Positions 1 through 8,995 are shown, numbered from the stretch's first letter. The stretch is 64,000 bases of DNA from CAJQHT01 sp038123275 (GCA_038123275.1 JAYORG010000009.1:1-64000), one strand, 5' to 3'. Notes: generated by a model from the sequence alone, not told the origin. A program made the numbers and translations.

Positions 1-103
1 GTTAGGAGGTGATAATTTTTCTCTTGTGCCTTGTTTAAATGATAGCGATGATGGAATAAAGCTAATTAACGATTTATTGGAGAATAATCTCTGGGTAAGT
101 TAG
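1..103 (+). CDS. C-terminal end of an unidentified protein (partial)
   Basis: An open frame enters from the left edge and stops at TAG 101-103, giving 33 C-terminal residues that start LGGDNFSLVP and end LLENNLWVS. The fragment is too short to assign to a family. It ends directly against the stop codon of the convergent SOUL gene, with no spacer. The tight convergent packing and unbroken frame suggest a real gene tail, but chance cannot be excluded. Confidence 0.4.
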   Translation, partial: LGGDNFSLVPCLNDSDDGIKLINDLLENNLWVS

Positions 104-658
104 TTAATTTAACCTAAATAATACTTCGTTCCTTTTGAAGAAAGGTATAGTCCAAGGCGAGTTATAATAAGCATTAATTGGATTTGTTAAATCTGCCTCA
201 AGACCATTTTCTTCAATAGCACTTTCTAAGACTTTTTGGTATTTATTAAAATTCTTATCCGTAGCTCTTCCAGAAAATCTTATCGCAATAAATTTAGTAT
301 TTTTTATATATTCAATTTTAACATTTTTATTTTTGGGCTTTGGAAGGTTATTATCATTAAATCTATCTGGCATTACAAATGACATGGATTTTTCATTTTG
401 AATATTTTCTTGAAAAACAGGTGTAGTCATTTTTATTTCTTGATTTTGTTCATTTTCACCAGAAATAAATTTAAACAAAGTTCTAAAATTATTATTCTCC
501 GACCCTTCTTTTGTTGATATTGTTGCCAAAACTAAATCTTTATATTCTCTTATCTCAATTTTCTTAGAAATAGTTTTTACAACTTCATATCTTGCAGTTT
601 CATAAGACATTGCAATATTTGGAATTGTTAGAAATATCAAGAATAGTATTTTTTTCAT
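104..658 (-). CDS. SOUL-family haem-binding protein
   Basis: The 184-residue protein has an N-terminal signal peptide (MKKILFLIFLTIPNIAMS) and then a SOUL/HBP domain. The recognisable blocks are YEVVKTISKKIEIREY near the mature N-terminus, the KMTTPVF block around residue 77, SFVMPDRF around 93, and a C-terminal YNSPWTIPFFKRNEV segment. SOUL proteins bind haem or other tetrapyrroles; the exported form is probably periplasmic. It is the last gene of a long minus-strand operon, 8 bp after the epimerase-like gene. Exported SOUL proteins are often neighbours of photo-oxidative-stress and lipid-modification genes, which fits this context. The specific substrate here is not known. Confidence 0.85.
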   Translation of the reverse strand: MKKILFLIFLTIPNIAMSYETARYEVVKTISKKIEIREYKDLVLATISTKEGSENNNFRTLFKFISGENEQNQEIKMTTPVFQENIQNEKSMSFVMPDRFNDNNLPKPKNKNVKIEYIKNTKFIAIRFSGRATDKNFNKYQKVLESAIEENGLEADLTNPINAYYNSPWTIPFFKRNEVLFRLN

Positions 659-666
659 GTTTTTAT

Positions 667-1557
667 TTATGTTAAATTTAAATTTTTAGCAACTTGTTGT
701 AGCCCTTCTTTATATGAAGGAAAAATAAATTTATAATTCAGAATTTTCTTAAGTTTGCTATTATCAACAATCTTGTTATCTAGGGCAAATGAAGAATGTC
801 TAGATTCCTTTAAATCACTTCCAATTGGTAATTTATTTATTTTTAACAACTCTTCACAAATATAATTATTTACCTCATTTGTTGGACAAGGGTTGTTGTC
901 GGCAATATTAAGGATCTGATTTTTAATTTTTGATGATAAAATAACCTCTTTAATTATGGCAGAAATATCTGCTACATGGGTGCGAGATATCATTCTGCTC
1001 GATGATTTATTTTGCGCAAGCTCCTTGCTGCGAATTGATAATATGTTATTTCTTTTATCTCCATAAATTCCGGCCAATCTTAGAATAATAATATTTGCCG
1101 ATTCATTTTCCTCTAATTCAAGATATTTATTTTCACATGCAATTCTTGCTATTCCATTGCTAGAGCGAGTTTTGAGTTCTGAATCTTCCTGAACTTCCTT
1201 ACCCTCATGATCTCCATATACTGAGGTTGCAGAAAGGTATATTAATTTATAAGGAGTTTTGCGACTTAAAAAGTAATCATGAAATTTATCAATTATTATA
1301 TCTGTCTTTAATTGATAAAATGGAGGTATGGAAATAACAAAATTATCATAATTATCCAAAACAGAACTATTGATCTTTGAAAAGCGAATGATTTTTACAT
1401 TGATTGGGGGTTTAAAATACTTTTCTTTTATTTTATTTATCGAGGCTCCAATATCAAAGCTATCTAAATGGTAGGCTCTACAAAAATACTGAGCAACATA
1501 GCCATATCCTAAAAATAAAATATTATGATTATGTTGTTCTTTTATATTTTGCGTCAT
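667..1557 (-). CDS. NAD(P)-dependent epimerase/dehydratase-like protein (extended SDR)
   Basis: The 296-residue protein has an N-terminal Rossmann motif (ILFLGYGYVAQYF, residues 13-25). A SATSVYGDHEG segment near residue 110 and a LRLAGIYGDKRN block near 160 are typical of YeeZ-like extended SDR proteins. These bind NAD(P), but their substrates are mostly unknown. It is cytoplasmic, with no signal peptide or membrane segment. Its start abuts the stop of the upstream Dps gene (positions 1557/1558), so the two are almost certainly cotranscribed. I infer a role linked to the upstream lipid/oxidative-stress operon from position only. Confidence 0.75.
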   Translation of the reverse strand: MTQNIKEQHNHNILFLGYGYVAQYFCRAYHLDSFDIGASINKIKEKYFKPPINVKIIRFSKINSSVLDNYDNFVISIPPFYQLKTDIIIDKFHDYFLSRKTPYKLIYLSATSVYGDHEGKEVQEDSELKTRSSNGIARIACENKYLELEENESANIIILRLAGIYGDKRNNILSIRSKELAQNKSSSRMISRTHVADISAIIKEVILSSKIKNQILNIADNNPCPTNEVNNYICEELLKINKLPIGSDLKESRHSSFALDNKIVDNSKLKKILNYKFIFPSYKEGLQQVAKNLNLT

Positions 1558-1995
1558 CTATAAACTACTTTTGAGCATCCACGCATTCTTTTGATGAATT
1601 TCAATGCGATCAGTAACTATTCCAGCCGTAACCTCATCCCCCAAATCACCAGCTTCTTTCAAAACATTAGTTAAGGTTTTAACAATAATTTCTTGATCTT
1701 CAGCTAATTCTTTAATCATAGAAGTTGCATCAATATCTTCATTACCTTCCTTGATATTTGTAATTTTGCTGTATTTTTTAAAACTACCGGGAGCCTTCTC
1801 TCCAAGAGCCCTGATTCTTTCTGCTATTAAATCAACTGCTGTAAATAGGTCATTATATTGCTCTTCAAACATCAAATGGAAAGATTTGAAATTTGACCCA
1901 GTTACATTCCAATGATAATTTTGAGTTTTTAGATAAAGTATATAGCTGTCTGCCAACGCTAATTTTAGGGAGTCTGATACATTTTTATTTGTCAT
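1558..1995 (-). CDS. dps: Dps family DNA-protecting ferritin-like protein
   Basis: The 145-residue protein shows the Dps hallmarks: QNYHWNVTG (residues 25-33) with the ferroxidase His, then FHLMFEEQYNDL and DLIAERIRALG that supply further metal ligands across the dimer interface, and a C-terminal HQKNAWMLKS. Dps forms a 12-subunit shell that oxidises Fe(II) with peroxide, stores iron and shields DNA. The N-terminal tail is short, so DNA binding by a long basic tail is not evident. It lies 62 bp after the SDR gene on the same strand, which may leave room for a second promoter. Its presence supports an oxidative-stress theme for the operon. Confidence 0.92.
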   Translation of the reverse strand: MTNKNVSDSLKLALADSYILYLKTQNYHWNVTGSNFKSFHLMFEEQYNDLFTAVDLIAERIRALGEKAPGSFKKYSKITNIKEGNEDIDATSMIKELAEDQEIIVKTLTNVLKEAGDLGDEVTAGIVTDRIEIHQKNAWMLKSSL

Positions 1996-2057
1996 TTTTC
2001 TTTATAAGTTAAATTAATAATTCAAACAATATATTTATGATTTAATCACGGCCATAA

Positions 2058-2786
2058 TTAAAAATCTATTTTAATACGATTAAAATCTAGCACATTTCCA
2101 GAATCTGAGGGTGTTAAACTATCCATAACCTCTAGTAACTTTTGAACAGAGTATTTCGCTGTAAATAGCTTTTCTTTGCTAACGGTATTTTGAAATGGCT
2201 TGGATAATTTGCTATCAACAGTTCCTGGGTGCAAGCCAACTATAATAGCTTTTTTGTTGGATCTACCTATTTCTATGGATGCATTTTTTAAAACCATATT
2301 AAGAGCTGACTTAGATGCTCTATAAGAATACCAGCCACCTAGTTGGTTATCGGAAATACTGCCTACTCTGGCACTTAAAGCGGCAAAAATTGACTTTGAG
2401 TTCTTATTTAATTTTGGTAGAAAATGCTTGGCTATAATGGCTGGAGCTATGGTGTTAATGCTAAATAATTGATGGAATTTTTCTTTTGATAGGTCTCTTA
2501 AAGATTTTTCTGGACTAATATTTGCACAGTGAAGCATTCCAGTTGCAACTATTACTATATCAATATTAGCATTTTTACTTGCCTTGCTGGCTGATGATTT
2601 AATGGATTCCTCATCTTCTATATCAATAAAATAGGACTCAACTTTGCTATCGTTAAATTCTATTTCTGAACGACTAAATGCAAATATTGATTTCACTTTT
2701 TTGTCCCCAGATAATTGCCTAACAAACTCACTTCCCAAGCCCCCGCTTGCACCTATAACAACAATATTTAAATTCTTATTTTGCAT
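2058..2786 (-). CDS. Short-chain dehydrogenase/reductase (C-factor-like)
   Basis: This is a classical SDR of 242 residues. The cofactor motif VIGASGGLGSEFVRQL lies at residues 11-26, the catalytic Tyr/Lys pair is in YRASKSALN near residue 170, and a HPGTVDSKLS block follows. It probably uses NADP(H) on a carbonyl substrate that I cannot name. Its start overlaps the end of the upstream SDR gene by 11 bp, indicating translational coupling. SDRs of this type recur next to DUF3833, DUF1365 and CFA-like genes in other proteobacteria. It is a different paralogue from its neighbour, not a recent duplicate. Confidence 0.85.
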   Translation of the reverse strand: MQNKNLNIVVIGASGGLGSEFVRQLSGDKKVKSIFAFSRSEIEFNDSKVESYFIDIEDEESIKSSASKASKNANIDIVIVATGMLHCANISPEKSLRDLSKEKFHQLFSINTIAPAIIAKHFLPKLNKNSKSIFAALSARVGSISDNQLGGWYSYRASKSALNMVLKNASIEIGRSNKKAIIVGLHPGTVDSKLSKPFQNTVSKEKLFTAKYSVQKLLEVMDSLTPSDSGNVLDFNRIKIDF

Positions 2787-3537
2787 TTTTTAACAGAAAA
2801 AACCTTATTTTATAAGGCAGAATTGATAAAACTCTCATTAAAGAAGTAAAAATAAATGGAAATTTAATCTCGAATCTATTTTTTGGTAACTGCTTTATTA
2901 TTATTTTAGCAGCTTTGTTTGCTGATATTATTCCAGGCATTTTAAAATCATTTTGATCAGTCAGTCTTGTCTTAACAAACCCTGGGTTGATTAATTGAAC
3001 TTTAGTTTTATATTGTTTTAACTCATAAAAAAGGCTTTCTGATAAGTTGCTAAGAGCAGCCTTTGAGGCTCCATAAGCTAAAGAATTTGGCATTCCGAAA
3101 TATCCAGCAACGCTTGAAATGATTGCTAAATGACCAATTTTCTTTTCTTTAAATGACGGCAGGAATGAATCAATAAAATTAAGAAAGCTGTTTAAATTTA
3201 TGTTGATGATATTTTTTGCTTTTTGAAGGTCAAAATTATCAATATTCATTGGCTGATAAGCGCCAACGCAAAAAATCACAATATCTATCTTATCCCATTT
3301 TTTACTTAATGTTGCAGATAGTTTATTTAAATCGCTTTTTTTAGAAACATCGCTAGCAATTGACAGATGGTTGCCATTTAGGATTTTACATAAATTATCT
3401 ATTTTATCCTTTGATCTGGCAACAATAGCTAGGTTTGATCCAAGACCTGCAAGTTCTTTGCATAATTCTTCACCAATACCAAAGCTTCCACCAATTACTA
3501 AAATATTTTTGTTATTATAGTAGCTGTTGTTAGACAT
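2776..3537 (-). CDS. Short-chain dehydrogenase/reductase
   Basis: This second SDR has 253 residues, with cofactor motif IGGSFGIGEELCKEL at residues 16-30, the catalytic segment IISSVAGYFGMPNSLAYGASKAAL (shown in part) supplying Ser, Tyr and Lys near residues 140-160, and a NPGFVKTRLTD block. The C-terminus has a basic-hydrophobic stretch (FIFTSLMRVLSILPYKIRFF) that could associate with the membrane, which suits a lipid substrate. It directly follows the DUF3833 gene and overlaps the next SDR. The substrate is unknown. Confidence 0.85.
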   Translation of the reverse strand: MSNNSYYNNKNILVIGGSFGIGEELCKELAGLGSNLAIVARSKDKIDNLCKILNGNHLSIASDVSKKSDLNKLSATLSKKWDKIDIVIFCVGAYQPMNIDNFDLQKAKNIININLNSFLNFIDSFLPSFKEKKIGHLAIISSVAGYFGMPNSLAYGASKAALSNLSESLFYELKQYKTKVQLINPGFVKTRLTDQNDFKMPGIISANKAAKIIIKQLPKNRFEIKFPFIFTSLMRVLSILPYKIRFFLLKNAK

Positions 3538-4086
3538 TTATTGCTTTTGGAAAAATATTGTCAACTTACCAAAGGTAATACCAAATTTCTTGATTGTAGA
3601 TTTATTTACTAAAATATTATCATCCAAAAGATACATCCAGTCATCTAAAGTTACTTTATATCTAGTTTTCTTTTCTTTATCAACTTCAAGATCAAGCACA
3701 TATTCCATTTGCATAGCATTACCATATTGAGAACCCTTTGCTTCACCGATTACATCACCAGCAGAGGCGATAAAATTATGATCGTCACTGAATTTTATTG
3801 TCCATATTCTTTTGCTTTTTTCTCCATCATCAAAAGTAAAATACTCCTCCAAAACTCCTTCATTGCCATTCCATTTACCTTCCATTTCTACCGTGAATCG
3901 TCTAGTAACTTTTCCGCTTCGGTCTTCCAGCATTCCCCAGGCTTTTACTTTACCATTGAGATAGCTTCTGATGTCTAATTTAGGATTATTTTCTTTGTAA
4001 TCTTTTGGCTTAATGCTTGAGCATGAAAATAGAGACATAGCTAATAAAATAATTGAGATTGATTTAAATAAAGTTTTTTTAGTCAT
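3538..4086 (-). CDS. DUF3833 family lipoprotein
   Basis: The 182-residue protein has a signal peptide with a lipobox (LLAMSLFSC, Cys at about 22), so it is expected to be an outer- or inner-membrane-anchored periplasmic lipoprotein. The body matches the DUF3833 pattern: KLDIRSYLNGKVKAWGMLEDRSGKV, then RFTVEMEGKW and TLDDWMYLLDD (segments shown in part). The function of DUF3833 is not established. It is regularly found with CFA-like methyltransferase, DUF1365, flavin amine-oxidase and SDR genes, as here. It overlaps the MFS stop by one base and abuts the SDR downstream. Confidence 0.88.
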   Translation of the reverse strand: MTKKTLFKSISIILLAMSLFSCSSIKPKDYKENNPKLDIRSYLNGKVKAWGMLEDRSGKVTRRFTVEMEGKWNGNEGVLEEYFTFDDGEKSKRIWTIKFSDDHNFIASAGDVIGEAKGSQYGNAMQMEYVLDLEVDKEKKTRYKVTLDDWMYLLDDNILVNKSTIKKFGITFGKLTIFFQKQ

Positions 4087-5315
4087 TATTTTTTAAAATT
4101 TTTATAAAGAATAAATGCGCCGCAACTTCTAAATATTATAGGAAGTAATGCATAAGAAAAGGAAATAAATTGTTTTTTATTATATGGATCATTCTCAAGA
4201 AATCCAATGAAGTAGATTAAGGCAGATGAAGCCAGAGTTAGTGAGATTTTTATAATAAAATTTGTGATTCCAAATATGGTTGTTTCATTGTTTTGCAACT
4301 TATGTTTCTGAATAAGATCGGTTAAGATTGAATATGATAAAGCAAAGTCTCCGCCAAATCCAATTCCAGATAAAATACAAATAACGCCATACAAAAATAT
4401 ATCTCCTTCACCCAAAAAATAACACCAGCCAAATATAAAAACTGTGAATGTGATTGAAATTACAAAAGTTTTAATTTTGTCATTTAAGATTTTGGATAAT
4501 TTTGTCCAAAGCATAACCCCAAGCAATAATCCGAAGAAATACAGGAGCAGAAACATGCCAACCAAATGTTTAGCGTTAATCACGCTTTCTACAAAAAATA
4601 ATATTAGAACCGCTGGAATCGATGAAGATATGGAGTTGAGTAAAAATATAATAAAGTATTTCCGCAGAATTGGTTTTTGCAATATCTTCTTAAGGCCGCC
4701 TTTATTAACTTTGGTTTGATAATTATTACTAGGTGCCTGTAAATAGAATATTATAGCAAATATCACGATTAGGACGAGATAAACGAACCCAATTAAAAAG
4801 AAGGAATTGGTCTCGCTAAAATATTTAAATAAAATTGCTGGGCTAGCGGCAGCAAATATTATTCCAAGAATAAAAGAAACTTCACGATATGAAATAATTT
4901 TGGTTTTTAGATGGTAGTCATTACTGAAAGCCACCGCGTATGACTGGTAGTTGATGTAAATTATGCTAAAAATACTGTATGTAGCAATTAGGGATATAGT
5001 TAGCCATAACTCAATATTGGAAGTAGATAGGGGGTGAAATAGAAATAAAAATGAAACACCAAGTAAAGGGGAGAAAAAGCATATTATTTTCTTTTTTAAA
5101 TGAGGCAATTTGTCACTAACTATTCCAAATAGTGGGTCCTGGATAGTATCAACTAATCGAGTAACCAATAAAATAGCTGCCATAGTTTTTAAGCTAACAG
5201 CAAAATTATCAGCGTAATAATTTGGTAGATAAATATATATAGGCAAGCCAATAAAGGAGAGGCAGAAAGCAAGTAGGGAATATGATATTAGGTTTTTATT
5301 GTTAATTTTATCCAT
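4086..5315 (-). CDS. MFS transporter (MelB/GPH-like)
   Basis: The 409-residue protein has about 12 hydrophobic segments and the loop motif GIVSDKLPHLKKK around residue 63, which fits the major facilitator superfamily, particularly the glycoside-pentoside-hexuronide-like branch. It sits in the inner membrane. MFS proteins of this sort are part of the lipid/photo-oxidative-stress clusters of other proteobacteria, but their cargo is unknown and sugar transport should not be assumed. The start overlaps the end of the chalcone-isomerase-like gene by 8 bp. Confidence 0.82.
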   Translation of the reverse strand: MDKINNKNLISYSLLAFCLSFIGLPIYIYLPNYYADNFAVSLKTMAAILLVTRLVDTIQDPLFGIVSDKLPHLKKKIICFFSPLLGVSFLFLFHPLSTSNIELWLTISLIATYSIFSIIYINYQSYAVAFSNDYHLKTKIISYREVSFILGIIFAAASPAILFKYFSETNSFFLIGFVYLVLIVIFAIIFYLQAPSNNYQTKVNKGGLKKILQKPILRKYFIIFLLNSISSSIPAVLILFFVESVINAKHLVGMFLLLYFFGLLLGVMLWTKLSKILNDKIKTFVISITFTVFIFGWCYFLGEGDIFLYGVICILSGIGFGGDFALSYSILTDLIQKHKLQNNETTIFGITNFIIKISLTLASSALIYFIGFLENDPYNKKQFISFSYALLPIIFRSCGAFILYKNFKK

Positions 5316-5832
5316 CTCTCCTAAATAAATCTTTTGTCATTGATTTGTACTTATTGTCTTTGTAAAGCCAAATATCTAAGAATATTTTTGAGAATTTTGT
5401 TTCAGTAATTTTTCCTGTTAAAGATTTATTGTAGTAAAAACTTACAACCCCATTTTTGCTGTATTTAGCCTCAATTATATCACCTTTTTTGACATCTGGA
5501 AAGATTGAAATTAGTTGCTCGTAATATCTATTCTGGTCTTTTTTATTTATATCATAATACCGATTAATTTCTTCTATCGATGATTTTGAAAGCTCATCTT
5601 TATCAAAATTCATATTATAGTTTATAACTAGAGAGAAATTGGTCTTATAAATTTCTTCCGGATACAAGTAATCTTTATCATTGGCGCATAAATAAACATC
5701 ATATGCTTTTAATAGTAAAAAGGTAAATTTATGATGATTACATGAGTTATAACCAAAGTCTTGGGGCGCCATGTTCGCTTTTGCAGCTATAGGCAATGAT
5801 AAGGTAGCGAATAGGGCAATTATTTTAAGCAT
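5308..5832 (-). CDS. Chalcone-isomerase-like periplasmic protein
   Basis: The 174-residue protein has a signal peptide ending near residue 19 (PIAAKANMAPQ). The body resembles the bacterial chalcone-isomerase-like domain: FTFLLLKAYDVYLCAND, a mid block KKGDIIEAKYSKNGVVSFYYN, and a C-terminal KIFLDIWLYKDNK segment typical of the family end. In plants the fold includes fatty-acid-binding relatives; the bacterial proteins have no settled activity and may bind fatty acids. The gene overlaps both neighbours by 8 bp. Its place after a CFA-like methyltransferase agrees with handling of a modified fatty acid, which is inference. Confidence 0.8.
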   Translation of the reverse strand: MLKIIALFATLSLPIAAKANMAPQDFGYNSCNHHKFTFLLLKAYDVYLCANDKDYLYPEEIYKTNFSLVINYNMNFDKDELSKSSIEEINRYYDINKKDQNRYYEQLISIFPDVKKGDIIEAKYSKNGVVSFYYNKSLTGKITETKFSKIFLDIWLYKDNKYKSMTKDLFRRDG

Positions 5833-6973
5833 GAGCTAATGAATATTGAATTACGTCCGTTCTTTTTGAGTTGAACCCAGCAGCACAATAAGCTAGATAA
5901 AATTGCCATTTTCTAATAAATTCTTGATTATAGCCTAAGCTCATAACCTTACTTTGTGCTGCATTGAAATTATCTAGCCACTTTAATAAAGTTTTGGCAT
6001 AAGATTCACCAAACCCAAACTCATCAACAACATGCAAACCATGCTTCTGAGCCATCTCATTGAAAATAGATGGAGACGGTAAAAATCCTCCAGGGAAGAT
6101 ATATTCCCTAATATAGTCGGAAGTTTTTAGATATTTTTTATAAAACTCATCACCTATTGTGATAGTTTGAACTACGGCCCTTCCTTCTTTTTTTAAACAT
6201 TCTGTGATTTTAATAAAATAATCATTCCAATATTTTTTACCAACCGCCTCAAACATTTCAATTGATACTATATTATCAAATTTACCTTTTTCGTGTCGAT
6301 AGTCCTGCAAGGAGATGTGAGCATTTAACTTTTTATTTTTAATTAACTGTTCACTATATAATTTTTGTTGATTTGACAAGGTTAGGCCTTTTACATCATA
6401 GCCCTTATTGTGTGCCTCACTGATGAACCCGCCCCAACCACAACCAATTTCTAGAATTTGAGAACCGCTTTGATTAATTTGATTTAATATCCGTTGATAT
6501 TTATTACTTTGAGATGTAAGCAAGCAATCTGCTTCACAAAATATCCCAGAGGAGTAACTCATACTTTCATCAAGCCATAGAGAGTAAAAATCATTCCCTA
6601 AATCATAGTGATACTCAATATTTTTTTTACTACCCTTTACGCTATTTTTTTTAAATAGGTTTTTAATTCCAAAAAGAGCTGAATATAAAATATTGCTATG
6701 AAATAAAGGCTCTAATTCCTTTTGATTTAAAGAAATAAATAAAAGTAAATTTGCTATATTTTTGCTAGTAAAAAGACCTTTTATATAGCCTTCACCAAAG
6801 CCAATATCACCCTTTGACAACACTAGATCAAGCAAAGCCCAGTCATTGATCCTGATATCTGCACAAACCTCACTATTTTTATCACCGATATCTATCTCAT
6901 TGCCACATGGGGTGTTGATGATTAAGTAACCATATTTTGCTTTTTCTAGATGTTTAAAAATTCTATTTTCCAT
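5825..6973 (-). CDS. Cyclopropane-fatty-acid-synthase-like SAM methyltransferase
   Basis: The 382-residue protein has the CFA/mycolic-acid methyltransferase architecture: the EYHYDLGNDFYSLWLDESM block near residue 125, the SAM-binding motif ILEIGCGWGGF near 175, VSIEMFEAVGKKYW near 235, and a C-terminal FYLAYCAAGF segment. The family transfers a methyl(ene) group from SAM to double bonds of membrane acyl chains. With a flavin amine-oxidase-like partner and DUF1365 it is more likely to take part in methylated, cyclopropane or furan-type fatty acid synthesis than to be plain Cfa. It acts at the inner face of the membrane. It overlaps DUF1365 by 11 bp and the next gene by 8 bp. Confidence 0.88.
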   Translation of the reverse strand: MENRIFKHLEKAKYGYLIINTPCGNEIDIGDKNSEVCADIRINDWALLDLVLSKGDIGFGEGYIKGLFTSKNIANLLLFISLNQKELEPLFHSNILYSALFGIKNLFKKNSVKGSKKNIEYHYDLGNDFYSLWLDESMSYSSGIFCEADCLLTSQSNKYQRILNQINQSGSQILEIGCGWGGFISEAHNKGYDVKGLTLSNQQKLYSEQLIKNKKLNAHISLQDYRHEKGKFDNIVSIEMFEAVGKKYWNDYFIKITECLKKEGRAVVQTITIGDEFYKKYLKTSDYIREYIFPGGFLPSPSIFNEMAQKHGLHVVDEFGFGESYAKTLLKWLDNFNAAQSKVMSLGYNQEFIRKWQFYLAYCAAGFNSKRTDVIQYSLAHA

Positions 6974-7748
6974 TTTTTGATATGGTTAATTTTCTCTTTG
7001 GTTCTTCAGGACATTTGTAATATTTAATAGATTTTAAATATAATTTTATAGCTTGGTAGTGAATTAATATTACTGTCTTAAAAGTAAAAAATGGCATCTT
7101 TAAAAAGCGCAGTAATAGGTTTCTATTATTAAATTCTTGAAAGTGACATTTTAAAGATGTGCTAAGTTTAAGCCTTCCATCAACAAGATAGTTAATAAAA
7201 AAATTCACCTGTTTACCCGTAATCTCAAAACGAAATTTATATTTTCCTTCGATTTTCATAAAGGGAGAAACATAAAATTCTTTTTTTGCTTCTATCCAAT
7301 CATTTGATTTTATTTGTTTTAAACCTTCTTTAAAACAAAGATAACTATGCCTTTGACCACAAGTATTGTGAACTTCACTAAGGACAGCAATTAGATTATT
7401 TTTACTGTCAAAACAAAGCCAGAAACTCACAGGATTAAAAACATACCCTAAAACTCTTGGGTGGGTTACTAAAACAATATTTTTGATATTGTTGATGTTG
7501 TTATTTTGTAGAATTTGATAAATCCAATTATTGATATTTTTTGGATTTTTATCACCATAGTCAGATTTGCAGAAGCCAAATAGATTAAGTTTATCTAGTG
7601 AGAATAAAGCTTTTTTAAGCTCTTTTGTTTTAGATATAGGAAAAGAAATATAGGTGCTTTTATAGTCAAAATGGTTCTCTTTTGGAAAAAATCTATGATG
7701 CATAATATCGCCCTTAATTAATAAAGGTTTTTTTATCATTTTTTCCAT
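6963..7748 (-). CDS. DUF1365 family protein
   Basis: The 261-residue protein carries the DUF1365 signatures: GDIMHHRFFPKENHFDY near the N-terminus, HPRVLGYVFNPVSFWLCFD around residue 112, and SEVHNTCGQRHSYL around 135, followed by a KEFYVSPFM block. No reaction has been proven for the family. It nearly always sits between a flavin amine-oxidase-like gene and a CFA-like methyltransferase, suggesting a shared lipid-modifying pathway. Here it overlaps both of those genes (13 bp and 11 bp). There is no signal peptide; a hydrophobic stretch around residue 215 may be peripheral. Confidence 0.88.
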   Translation of the reverse strand: MEKMIKKPLLIKGDIMHHRFFPKENHFDYKSTYISFPISKTKELKKALFSLDKLNLFGFCKSDYGDKNPKNINNWIYQILQNNNINNIKNIVLVTHPRVLGYVFNPVSFWLCFDSKNNLIAVLSEVHNTCGQRHSYLCFKEGLKQIKSNDWIEAKKEFYVSPFMKIEGKYKFRFEITGKQVNFFINYLVDGRLKLSTSLKCHFQEFNNRNLLLRFLKMPFFTFKTVILIHYQAIKLYLKSIKYYKCPEEPKRKLTISKNGK

Positions 7749-8995
7749 GGCACCTCTATTTCAAATTGCTTAGCAACATTAATTGCTGAATTTAAGCCAT
7801 CTTCATGAAAACCATATTTTGTCCAAGCACCACAAAACCAGATATTTCTTTTGCCTTGAATTTTATCTAAATTCTCTTGGGACTTAATTGCCTCTTCATC
7901 AAAAATTGGATGTTCATATTCATATTTGCCAAAAATATCTTTTTTATCAATTTGATCAATTGGGTTTAAAGTAACAAATAAAGGGTGTGAATTATCTATA
8001 TTTTGCAAATTATTCATCCAGTAACTAAGAGAGACTTTGTTTTCTTTTTGCTTAGATAGATAAACCCAACTCGCCCAAGCCTTTTTATTTTCTGGCATCT
8101 GATTTTTATCTTTGTGTAAAACAGCAATATTTTTGCTATATTTTATCTTTGATAAAATTTCCTTCTCTTGTTTAGTTTTGTCTGAGATTATTTTATAAGT
8201 TTGATCCCCGTGGGAGGCAAAAATTACATGATCAAATTCATAATCCTTACCTTCTTTGTCAGTTAAAATGATTTTCTCTCCTAATTTTTCTGATTTGGTA
8301 ATATTGCAGCCTAGCTTAATTTTATCATGAAAGCTTTCACTTATCTTTTTAACATATTCTTTTGATCCACCATCAACCGTGTACCATTGAGGCTGATTTG
8401 TGACAGTCAAAAGACCATGATTATAGAAGAATTGTAGAAAAGTTTTAGCAGGATAATTTTTGATTAACTCTAAAGGGCAACTCCAAATAGCACCAGCCAT
8501 TGGAAATAAGTAATAGTTTTTGAAATAATCACTTAGGCTTAAATCATTGATGAAATCATTTAAAGTTGTGTTTTCTAAATCTTTACCATTTTCAATAAGC
8601 TTAATTGCATTTTTGTTAAATTTCACAATATCCTTAAGCATTTTTAAAAACTTAAGATTAAAGAAATTCTTTTTTTGAGCAAAAAGACCAGCTAAATTAT
8701 TACCGCTATATTCAAAACCGCTATCTAGATCTTTAATGCCAAATGACATATTGCTTTTGGAAATTTTAACCCTGAGCAGTTCAAAGAAAGCTTTTAAATT
8801 TGGGTAAGTGCTAAAGTTGAAAACAATAAAACCAGTATCCACATCTATTTTCTTACCATTATAAGAAATGGATGCAGTATTGGAATGACCTCCCAAATAA
8901 TCATTCTTCTCAAATAAGGTAATATCATGCTTTTTATTAAGCAGCCAAGCACAAGACAGCCCCGATATTCCTAACCCAATTATAGCTATTTTCAT
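7736..8995 (-). CDS. FAD-dependent oxidoreductase, flavin amine-oxidase-like
   Basis: The 419-residue protein starts with a dinucleotide-binding fold (IAIIGLGISGLSCAWLL, residues 3-19), then FEKNDYLGGHSNT and VDTGFIVFN, and ends with a second FAD contact in IWFCGAWTKYGFHEDGLNSA. These are typical of the NAD/FAD-binding proteins annotated as amine oxidase or cyclopropane-fatty-acid-associated dehydrogenase. It is the first gene of the minus-strand operon, with 125 bp of upstream sequence before the divergent HTH gene. A dehydrogenation of a methylated acyl chain, as in furan fatty acid synthesis, is a plausible role by analogy only. Confidence 0.87.
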   Translation of the reverse strand: MKIAIIGLGISGLSCAWLLNKKHDITLFEKNDYLGGHSNTASISYNGKKIDVDTGFIVFNFSTYPNLKAFFELLRVKISKSNMSFGIKDLDSGFEYSGNNLAGLFAQKKNFFNLKFLKMLKDIVKFNKNAIKLIENGKDLENTTLNDFINDLSLSDYFKNYYLFPMAGAIWSCPLELIKNYPAKTFLQFFYNHGLLTVTNQPQWYTVDGGSKEYVKKISESFHDKIKLGCNITKSEKLGEKIILTDKEGKDYEFDHVIFASHGDQTYKIISDKTKQEKEILSKIKYSKNIAVLHKDKNQMPENKKAWASWVYLSKQKENKVSLSYWMNNLQNIDNSHPLFVTLNPIDQIDKKDIFGKYEYEHPIFDEEAIKSQENLDKIQGKRNIWFCGAWTKYGFHEDGLNSAINVAKQFEIEVPWKK

